A DNA stretch of 64,000 nucleotides from Fragilaria crotonensis (Eukaryota > Bacillariophyta > Fragilariophyceae > Fragilariales > Fragilariaceae). The stretch lies in contig JAKSYS010000029.1 in assembly GCA_022925895.1 (NCBI GenBank), positions 124,001 to 188,000 of the forward strand. Reading direction: 5' to 3'. Positions 43,142-51,516 of the stretch are shown here, in pieces. Each line of letters opens with the position of its first letter. Within the stretch, counting starts at the first letter, position 1. The position numbers and the translations under genes were made by a program. Below the pieces are notes generated by a model. That model made no database searches and had not been told where the DNA came from. It saw only the letters and a program-made list of their open reading frames with translations.

Positions 43142-44374
43142 CTAGTGTCTAGCCTCCCGGAGCCTTGGGGTTAATTAACCCCGTCAATTGCCTTAATTAA
43201 CCCCGTCATTTTCGTACATGTGCAAGACGCTTTTCTGTACATTTAATACCACGGGCCACAGAAAAAAGTGCTCCAATTGCAGTCATCTATGTTGCAAGAT
43301 GACGATACTTAAGTGCATCCATTTGATCCATATTCCTTTTCTTTGTTTTCAGTGGAAGTCACTGATGTGAAAGAAAAGCGCGATACTTTGTCTTTTCATC
43401 CCCGATCAGTTTCTGACTAAAGGTATGCAAACGTGCGTAGAGTGTGGTAGAGGTTCTACGTAACTTCAAAACAGTTTTTTTTTTGGAAGTCCAAATTCAT
43501 TCAACTCTGCAAAGCCAAATTGAGACGTTGGAAAAACATTACTGCGTGACCGGTGACCGACAACTTTTCGAAGTATCTGGCATCCTCACTCCTTAAGCCG
43601 AGCGCTTGAAATCATCTTCTGACTCTTAATTCAAAATCTGTCATAGTAGAGAATTTTTTCCAACGCTTGGTACAAATTCTACACGATTTCTGCGTGAAAT
43701 TGTCCGTTGGGGTTCCTTTTTCCGATCAACCTATACTTGTGAATTCTTTGCTGGTCAAATGTCCTGAGTACTTCATCACCATTGAAGGTATACTGAAGAT
43801 GATGATCACCTCAGCTTTTCTATATGTAGATGAGAATTATGTAAAACCGGGGGATTCGAAACCACCTACTCCTTCGTAGACTTTGGTATATTTTCTACAC
43901 GATTCTTCTGCATTTTTTTTTCTGGTTTGATGTCGTTCTTTAATTGATTGCTGTCGCTTAAATATTGAGCGCCCGACAAGTTTCATGTTTAGATACAATA
44001 CTTCAATGTATTTGACACACAATAGTCACCTTACTTTTGGTTGAATTCGACATGAGCGTAAACAAACCGCAGGCCAAAAGGAGTCTCAGAATAGTGAGTT
44101 TTACGTAGAATCGGGTATAATTTCTACTGCTAGTAGTCTTAATCAGAAATGACAGGAAAAAATCAGAGGGTCAAGAAAATCGATGCAGAAAAACTCTTGT
44201 TTCTCGATGAAAAACAATATACAGATACTGGGCTTTGACGGCATGCACAATCATGGGGTCCTTGAGCCACTGCCCAAGTTTCTATTCGAACGGAAGATTT
44301 GCACGTAGTAGCGAACAATTTTTGTGATGTGCAAATACGGGGTTAATTAATCCCGTCGGGAGGCTAGACACTAG
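43142..44374. mobile_element. TA-flanked inverted-repeat element, possibly Tc1/mariner-like, non-autonomous
   Basis: 1233 bp. The left end is CTAGTGTCTAGCCTCCCGGA, then GGGGTTAATTAACCCCGTCA. The right end, reversed, is CTAGTGTCTAGCCTCCCGAC, then GGGATTAATTAACCCCGTAT. TA flanks both ends (43140-43141 and 44375-44376), although the local ACTACTAGT palindrome makes the exact boundary ambiguous. The interior has no convincing transposase; a 70-codon plus frame (43667-43879) is the longest. A second GGGGTTAATTAACCCCGTCA-like word at about 43185 is partly duplicated near the left end. Confidence 0.65.
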
Positions 44375-44926
44375 TAGTAGAGGTGTAGTAGCAGTTTTAT
44401 AGTCCTTGCGCACTTGCCGACCAGGTACTTGTACTAGTACCAGGCACATGTACTACTACTATATACCGTACGACTAATGATACTTGAAGAGGTGAAGAAA
44501 CTCTGCTAATAGAGTACAGTACATGTAGTACGAAGTAGGAAGTGTGTGTCATATTCGGAGTTGTATGTTACTCCCGGTATATCAGACACGTAGAGTATGA
44601 TGTAATGCGGTAATGCGGTATCAAAAGTGTGAGTATTATCGGGGAACAAATACTCGTACTCGTATCTGGAGGTTCCGGAATTTCGGCTCTTTTACCTATA
44701 AGTGCCTACTACTGGCTACGGATACTAATTCTACAACTTCGTTCGTCACGCCGGACAAATATTCCACGTTCCATCACTTCAAATGTCCGGATCATTAGGT
44801 ACATCAATCTCATGACGTGACAAATTTTGAGCTGCAACTAAAGAACTTGAGATTAGACTATGCGACAACGGAATCGACGTTTTATGAAAATCCTACTTAA
44901 GGATATTCGACATTTGAAGTGTCGGC

Positions 44927-44995
44927 AGCCGTTGTCTCAAGAGCCGTTGTCTCAAGAGCCATTGGCTCAAGAGCCGTTGTCTCAAGAGCCAACGG
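44927..44995. repeat. 15-bp minisatellite, left arm
   Basis: Four consecutive units of type CCGTTGTCTCAAGAG or CCATTGGCTCAAGAG, then CCAACGGCT. Confidence 0.85.
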
Positions 44996-45217
44996 CTGAA
45001 CAACAGCCCCCGGCGAAGTCAAACTCAAGAACACACGTTTTGTGTGTGTCATAGAGCTCGTCCTCAAAAGTGCTCGCACTTTATGTCATACCAATAGGAG
45101 ACGTAACGCATACGCATACCATCGACCTTAGATGACCTGTCATTTTTTTCGGTTCCCCGTGTGGCGAGTTCTCATTTAAAGAAAACACGTTCCTCGACTA
45201 GTTGGACGAGGTAAATT

Positions 45218-45305
45218 GGCTCTTGAGCCAGTGGCTCTTGAGCCAGTGGCTTAAGAGCCAATGGCTCAAGAGCCAGTGGCTCAAGAGCCAATGGCTCAAG
45301 AGCCA
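45218..45305. repeat. 15-bp palindromic minisatellite, right arm
   Basis: Six units of GGCTCTTGAGCC or GGCTCAAGAGCC (one GGCTTAAGAGCC), separated by AGT or AAT. Each unit is its own inverse, so the array can form many short hairpins on either strand. Confidence 0.9.
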
Positions 45306-45556
45306 ACGTCTTTTTTGACTATCCCTACATAGTACTAGTTCATCCAAGACATTGAATCGATGTCGTACTTGTCATAACAAACGATGTTAACAACAGTTCC
45401 AAAATAAAGCACGGTTTTAATTATAGTGTATCAACAGAAGATATTCTATCATTTTGGAAACGTGGATTTATTTAGATGTTTGTCGAACAAATTTCTGGTA
45501 GATAATCTGCATAAAAGGTACGAGACACATAAAAGAGCCGAAATTCCGGAACCTCC

Positions 45557-46710
45557 TGGTACTAGTACCATTCTGGACCACCCATCCTTTGCGCAGTCAA
45601 ACTTCTGGACCACCCATTACCCACCTACTACCGGTAGAGTACGACTGGTAGCGTCTTGCGAATACATTCAGCCATTATCGTACTCGTACATACAGTACAG
45701 TGGTATATGGGCATGGGCAGGTGCTACTGGTTGGGTACGAGTACGGGGTCTGGGTACAAGTACCTATGATGCCCAAGACCACCGGCAAGCGGCAAGTGGT
45801 ACTCCAGTACAAGTATGCAGTATGCATACCAGGTACAGTACAGAAAACAGAAGCATGCATACGCAATACGCAGGGTAGAGACGAGAGTTGAGGTCTACGG
45901 TCTGTACGACTGTACGATGTACTAGAGTAGTACTCCTGTAGGACAAGTACCGGTACCACGTAACAGGTACAGCACTCAGAGTACGAGGTACAAGCACATG
46001 GTACGAGTACCAGGTACTACTACCGGTAGTACCGCTGGCGGCTGGGACTGGAGGCTGGAGTCATTGCGTAGCGAGAACTCCTACTGTTACTCGAATGCAC
46101 CGGTACAATGTGTGCTATCCGTCCGTATAATATGTGAAGTTTTACAACTATAACGCATATACGACTACATGTACAGCATGTACTCGGAGGCGTACACATG
46201 AACGGAGAATACCTGACGGCTGGAATAGCAGTGTCTCCTTTCACTGTTCACTCTACTGGAGTACTTGAATGTCACGCTGAGCAGAATTCAGACTGATGCG
46301 GCAAGCATCAACCAGAACGTCAGAATATATGGAATATGAAGAGGTTGGGCGTGCAAATTTTCTGAATTTCTGCAGGTGAGGATATCTGCTCAACGACGGT
46401 GTTGACGTTGAGACCCCACCGGACATCATCGAAAGCTCGTTCCACGTTCCACGTTCCAGGTGCATCGATATCTGCAATCTTTCCACAGCTTTGCGCCAGG
46501 TTTTATCATCAGTTGCTTCAGACGCATACTCAACAAGACGTGTCCTAGGTTCTAAGCACACTACCCGAAGCACTGCAATCAGATTGCCAGAGGATAGTCG
46601 CACCCCTCTCCCGACTCCCGACTGTCGCGCCCATCAAACATCAAACATCCGATAATATCATTGTGGTTCAGGTTAGGCAGCGTGTACGCTTGTGGATTGC
46701 AATCTGAGCT
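45557..46710. other. GTAC-rich intergenic DNA upstream of PPR gene
   Basis: 45560-46050 is saturated with GTAC, TACCGGTA and ACTAGT-type short palindromes (for example GGTACTACTACCGGTAGTAC). Frames on both strands here (45426-45878 plus and 45675-45997 minus) merely translate this repetitive DNA. A minus frame at 46253-46603 has no ATG start. The last 100 bp before 46711 are the likely 5' leader of the PPR gene. Confidence 0.55.
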
Positions 46711-48630
46711 ATGAAAATCAAAACAAATGATTGCGTGATTGCGGCTCTTCTTGCGGCCTCGTCGATATCGCACTCTGTAGGGCTTCGAGTACCTCTCGTT
46801 CGATCAAGACATCGTGTTGTGTCGGCTTCCACGGCGTCCCTGCTTAATATTCCGGAAGCCATTACCGCAAATGGCGAGGAAGAGCATCGAAATCTCGACT
46901 CTTTCGGAGCCGAAAAGCTCGTCAAGAAACCTCGAAACCAGAACCCAGCCATGGGCGACACTGCCTTCCTACGGAAGAGGACTGCACATCTGCTTCGAAT
47001 CACTTCGGAAAACTATCCGTCAGGCGCAGGGTCAAACGATCAGCTTAGTAGAAACATGAAGGTCGACAAGAAGACTTTCCATTGGTTGATTGATTCATGG
47101 GCTTTCTCTGGTGAGCTTGACGCCTCCGACAAAGCTCATGCTCTCCTTACACGGATGGAGGATCTTGATTCATCAGCCACGCATACAAACATCAGACCAG
47201 ATGTCAGAAGCTACACGAAAGTCATCAACGCGATTTCACGCTCTGGAAGTGCCGATGCTGGTGACATGGCAGATAAAATCTTCAAGAGAATGGAATCCCT
47301 GTATCAATCTGGAAAGAATCCAACCGTCAAGCCGAACACTTTTACTTACACAGCATTGATCGAGGCCCACGCAAACAGTGCGGCCCCCGGCTCAGCTGCA
47401 AGGGCCGCCGAGTTGTGCGACATTATGGTACAGAAGTGGGACGATGGAGATCCAGATGTCAAGCCCACATCTAGATGCTTCAACGCAGCGATCAACGCCT
47501 ACGCCAAGAGTGGCGAACAGGATGCCGCACAGCAGGCAGAGAGCCTATTTGAGCACATGATTGAGGTTTACGAGTCTGGCAACGATGAATGCAAACCCAA
47601 CGCCTTCAACTACAACGCCGTAATTGCTGCGCTAGCCAATGGCGGGGAGGACGGATATGCTCGACGGGCTGAAGAATTCCTGCAACGCATGGAAGAACAG
47701 TGCAGAGCTGGCGATGAAGACGTCAAGCCTACAACAGTAAGCTTCAATACAGTTATTGATGCGTATGCCAAGAGCGGGGCTGACGATGCTGCAGAACGCG
47801 CCGAAGACTTGCTTCGTCATATGGACGAGTTGAGCGAGAGTGGCGAAAACGCTGACGCAAAGCCTAACGTCCGAAGCTTCAACACTGTAATCAATGCGTA
47901 CGCGAAAAGTGGCCGCGCGGACGCGGCCTTGAAGGCCGAAAGTGTTCTTGATCTCATGGAGAAGCTTTACGAAGCGGGAAATGACGAGGTCAGACCTGAT
48001 GTGCACAGTTTCAGCACCGTGATCAATGGTAAGTTAACACTGTTCCTTCCCTTACCGTGTGATGGCTGCTCCCTAACTGTGTTCCTAGCCTGGGCGAGAA
48101 GCCAGCAAACTGGGAAGGCAGATCGCGCCCAGAATCTGTTTCGTGAAATGAAAAAGTTATATCAGGCTGGAAATGTGCATCTTCGACCAAATGTTGTGGC
48201 ATACAATGCTGTCATGAATGCATGTGCGTTCACGAACGGCGACGTTCACGAAAGCAATCGCGCTGTCGAGATAGCTCATGCCGTGCTTCGGGATTTGGAG
48301 CAATCTGGGTTCGGGGCCCCTGACCAGGTCACGTACGGAACCTTCCTCAAAGTGTGCGCGACTCAAATGGCTGATTGTGATTCGAGAGACAAGGTGATCG
48401 AAATGCTGTTCAGAAAGTGTTGCAAGGACGGACAAGTCGGAACCATGGTCCTGCAACAATTGAAAGGCCTAGCCAAAAACGACCACTACGTTCGACTCAC
48501 GGGAAGAGCAAATTGGGAGGAGATCAAGCTTGAGGAGCTACCTAGTGATTGGTGGCGAAATGTTGTGGAGGGAAAAGGCCCGCGCCGCAGACGACGATAC
48601 GATAAACCTGGAGGCAATAAGCTGAAATGA
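46711..48630 (+). CDS. Pentatricopeptide repeat (PPR) protein, one 60-bp intron
   Basis: ATG 46711. A spliced product of 619 residues is predicted: exon 1 46711-48028, intron 48029-48088, exon 2 48089-48630. About ten PPR units can be seen, each opening like PNVRSFNTVINAYAKSG or PDVRSYTKVINAISRSG, with a period of roughly 38-43 residues because Gly/Asp/Glu-rich turns lie between helices. The N-terminus (VIAALLAASSISHSVGLRVP) is hydrophobic then basic, consistent with import into an organelle; it lacks an obvious diatom ASAFAP plastid motif, so mitochondrion or plastid cannot be decided. PPR proteins bind organellar RNA for processing, stability or translation. No DYW, E or SMR domain is present. 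The C-terminus is basic (GPRRRRRYDKPGGNKLK). Convergent with the cohesin gene, 132 bp apart. Confidence 0.92.
   Translation: MKIKTNDCVIAALLAASSISHSVGLRVPLVRSRHRVVSASTASLLNIPEAITANGEEEHRNLDSFGAEKLVKKPRNQNPAMGDTAFLRKRTAHLLRITSENYPSGAGSNDQLSRNMKVDKKTFHWLIDSWAFSGELDASDKAHALLTRMEDLDSSATHTNIRPDVRSYTKVINAISRSGSADAGDMADKIFKRMESLYQSGKNPTVKPNTFTYTALIEAHANSAAPGSAARAAELCDIMVQKWDDGDPDVKPTSRCFNAAINAYAKSGEQDAAQQAESLFEHMIEVYESGNDECKPNAFNYNAVIAALANGGEDGYARRAEEFLQRMEEQCRAGDEDVKPTTVSFNTVIDAYAKSGADDAAERAEDLLRHMDELSESGENADAKPNVRSFNTVINAYAKSGRADAALKAESVLDLMEKLYEAGNDEVRPDVHSFSTVINGKLTLFLPLPCDGCSLTVFLAWARSQQTGKADRAQNLFREMKKLYQAGNVHLRPNVVAYNAVMNACAFTNGDVHESNRAVEIAHAVLRDLEQSGFGAPDQVTYGTFLKVCATQMADCDSRDKVIEMLFRKCCKDGQVGTMVLQQLKGLAKNDHYVRLTGRANWEEIKLEELPSDWWRNVVEGKGPRRRRRYDKPGGNKLK
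48029..48088 (+). other. Spliceosomal intron, 60 bp, length divisible by three
   Basis: Starts GTAAGTTAAC and ends GTGTTCCTAG, in phase 1. Splicing joins TVIN to AWARSQQTG, restoring a perfect PPR helix. It contains no in-frame stop, so retention would insert 20 residues. Confidence 0.85.
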
Positions 48631-48762
48631 GAAGACGAGAGATGAATCGCAACACGAAAAGGGGCGTTCCTGTTATGTTGGACATTTTGCAAAACTGACT
48701 AAGAAAACATAACAAGATTGGATTTGCCAAAGCGTCCTGTGTATAAAAGTAGTGTTGCGCAT

Positions 48763-50656
48763 CAGTTCGACGGAGGGCTTTCGTGGAAACGAATACCAGG
48801 AGTGATTCTGATATCACCGTAGCTCTCCTCCTGGTCCAACTCGATGAAGTCCCATGTCTTCAACTGGAGCAGCTCAAAGAACACGCTGGCGGCAGTGTGA
48901 CGAGAGCATCCCTTGCTAATCTGATCATAGCTGAGTTCCCTCCTCTGTTTCCATGACTATCCGTGCCTTCCATGTTGACGATCTGATTCTTCAGCATCGA
49001 CAGAACCTTGACGGTATGTTTGTGCCACTTCGAATCACTCGAGACTGCGTCAGTCCCCGCTGCTTGTCGTGGATCACTGTCGAGATCCTCCTCAAAGTCA
49101 TTGACCAAACCCAGCTCAAACGCAGATCCTCGCGGAGATTTGGCTTCATCCTCCAACGAGCCGGCTCTCGGAGGGTGATCAGCTTCATCATCGAATGCAA
49201 CGTGAATGTCCTCATCCTCCTCCGGCATAGCAACCGGATCATCTTGTTCCAGAGGAAATTCCTCGTCGTCCATCGACGTCCGCGGCTCAAATGACCCACT
49301 ATCACGAGCGTGGCGACCGATCTCCACGTTTTCTGCTGGAGAGTCCTGCTCAACGCTTTGCTTGGTTGCGTTCTCTTCGCCAGCCTTGCCACGAAGAGAA
49401 ATAGCCGATTGCACGCCGCGCGCTTTAGCCGTGTTCGCCATCCACAAAGCCAGGACACTGGGCACCAGAGCAGCATCGTCCGCAAGTTGAGGCCGGACCA
49501 TGAGCCGATCAAAAGGTAGATGGCGACGTAAATCTCTCGCTTTGAATTGTGTATCTTCCCCCAGAACATAATCAGCTGGATGAATGCGACTGTGCATGAC
49601 GATGTCGGCGGTGTCGTCAAGCATCGATTTGATGTGCTCCCCGGAAAGCTGAGTGTTGTCGTTGTCGATGACAACTTTCCGGCGTTTTCTCATTCTCTTC
49701 GGGCCATCCTGAGTACGCTTTTTCTTTTTATCCTTGTCGTCCGGCGAGACAGCCAATCCTCCAATAGAATCGTCGACCTTGCTGTCGGTCTTTGGAGACA
49801 CGAGGTCAAGCATGAGCTCTGATTGGCGGGCTTGATATCCTTCTCGCGAATCGTCGTCAAAAGGAACGGGACCAAAGTCGTCATCATCATTCCGTGGTTG
49901 ATATTCGAAGTCTGCGTTTCCAGGCGTGGCGGGCTTGTCATTTGATGTATCCAGCACGGAGATTCGGCCACCCTCGGCAGTGGTCATACTGTCTTCGGCT
50001 CCTCGAACAAGTTCTACATCTGATATCTTCGAGTCGTTGTGCTGGTCATCGATGATTTGACCACTATCATCTGCATCTGGGTCAAACGCAGTCCATTGTT
50101 CTTCGTGATCTTGTTCTGGCCTGAAGGCATCCGAATCTAGAGTGAGATCCATGGCGCGGCGGGCTTCAGGTGCGATATACTGTGAATCCTCCATGTCTTC
50201 CGCTGTCGCCCACTCCTCAGGAGCCTGCGTTTGGAGTGCATGGAGGTCGAAAGGAATCGCAAAGGGCTGCGGATCATCAAGAAGATAGGCGTCTGAAATC
50301 TCACCGAAGTTGGCGACGTTGAGGTTATCAGTCTTTGAAGGATCAAGATCGACAATGACCTCTTTGATTTGCCCATTGGCAGTAGAAAATGCCATCTTGA
50401 TTTTGACCATTGCTTCTTGACAATCATGCATCAAGTACTTTACCTTCCTCGAATAGATTCGAACCACACCAAGCAATAAATGTCCAGACACACGTAGAGC
50501 CAATGGCACTGATGGATTCACAATTGAATCGACAGAGGATGAAATATCGGTAGAGAAAATTTGAGGTCGTCCTAGTTTCTTGTCTCCCCAATGCGCTGCC
50601 AACCAAACCTTTCCCAACGGCCCTTTCTTGGCGAGAATGATTTGAGAGTAAAACAT
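48763..50656 (-). CDS. RAD21: Rad21/Scc1/Rec8-type kleisin subunit of cohesin
   Basis: The start is ATG 50656 ([20 protein letters not shown]), the canonical N-terminal kleisin domain that binds Smc3; it continues [20 protein letters not shown] and [21 protein letters not shown] disordered acidic middle carries a basic nuclear-localisation-like run ([18 protein letters not shown]) and ExxR sites (DVELVR and NVEIGR) that fit separase cleavage sites. After [16 protein letters not shown] the main frame runs into a non-conserved tail and stops at 48860. The expected C-terminal winged helix that binds Smc1 is present in another frame, 48944-48763 ([40 protein letters not shown], then GDI). A small intron or a frameshift near 48945-48980 must join them; the exact junction is not clear. 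About 650 residues in total. Acts in sister-chromatid cohesion. Rec8 or Rad21 cannot be told apart here. Confidence 0.88.
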
Positions 50657-51516
50657 TGTTACCAATCTTTTTTCCAGTAGGGCTGAAAGTGCGAAGGATG
50701 TATTAAAGAGAAATTAGAAAAAACGATCAACAACAGCAGAACAATTCACGTATGTAAAACAGAAACCGCAGCAATCACATCCCATGTTCGACTAACGCTA
50801 TCTCAGATCGTACCTTTTGTTCCTTCAACAACTTGACACTATGGCACAGGCGTTATGAAAAGCTAGAGGACGACAAGATTCAAACGACAGTCCCGAGCCG
50901 ATTCTTGGAGAAGGTATAATATTGTGTTGTGACAACGAACAATGAACAATGAACAATGAACAATGAACAATGAACAGTGAACAGTGAACAATGAACAAAG
51001 AACGATTTTGATGCAACTGAGAAAGGGCGGGCGATGTGAAATTTGCCTCCGTTGTGTACTGTCTACTGTATGCTACGCAGGGTAGAGTACTACCGTGCAT
51101 AGATCATAGATCTGTCCGGGGTGCTCTACGATGCTAAATCACTACTAGTAGTAGTAGCTTGTACTCGAGTTCATGCTGTATGTACAATGTCATACAGATA
51201 ATAGGCTGCAGTTCCTATAGTTGCTGTACTTGTACCCGGCATCACGAACATTTCTCGTCTTCAATTTTCTACGAGAGTGCATAGTACTTTTGGGGTACTT
51301 GCCGACAACAGAACCGTATTTTCTGGCATAGAGATGAAAGTACGAAGTGCACAAAAGGCACATTTCAAAAAACATGGCGCGCCATTTTAGCACCAACGTC
51401 GACCGACGACAGTACCTGGTAACAGTACGAACTAGTACATCTTACGGCGCTAGTACATCACCGCATGATTACAAGGTACTCGTATAAACATAGTACATGT
51501 ATATGGACGAATTAAA
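50657..51516. other. Upstream region of cohesin gene with microsatellite
   Basis: Contains a 7-bp microsatellite (see the 50937 entry) and, from about 51060, GTAC/ACTAGT-rich DNA. Minus frames here (50825-51100 and 51190-51396) only translate repeats or lack domains. This is the promoter side of the cohesin gene. Confidence 0.5.
50937..50996. repeat. GAACAAT microsatellite, 7-bp period
   Basis: Eight consecutive units, six GAACAAT and two GAACAGT, about 280 bp upstream of the cohesin start. Confidence 0.9.

Larger units (their letters stand above)
44668..45556. mobile_element. Fold-back element with palindromic minisatellites in both arms
   Basis: 889 bp. The left end GGAGGTTCCGGAATTTCGGC followed by TCTTTTA is exactly mirrored at the right end (CCGAAATTCCGGAACCTCC). 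Similarity continues inward for over 100 bp (for example TTCGTTCG...AAATATTCCACGTT versus TTTGTTCG...AAATAAATCCACGTT). Each arm holds a 15-bp-period array built on the palindrome GGCTCWWGAGCC: four units at 44927-44995 and six at 45218-45305. No clear target duplication. A plus frame at 44860-45054 reads the left array as repeated PLSQE and is probably incidental. Confidence 0.7.

Noticed and set aside
43840-43880. tRNA-like TTTCGAATCCCCC on the minus strand
   Set aside because: The B box is off by one base and no acceptor stem or A box is found; it lies inside an inverted-repeat element.
44860-45054. PLSQE-repeat protein
   Set aside because: The repeat is explained by the 15-bp palindromic minisatellite of the fold-back element, which reads equally on either strand.
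46253-46603. Minus frame of 116 codons upstream of the PPR gene
   Set aside because: It opens with GTG rather than ATG, has no known domain and sits in repeat-rich promoter DNA.
48953-49822. Plus-strand frames of 69-113 codons across the cohesin gene
   Set aside because: Antisense shadows of the kleisin coding sequence.
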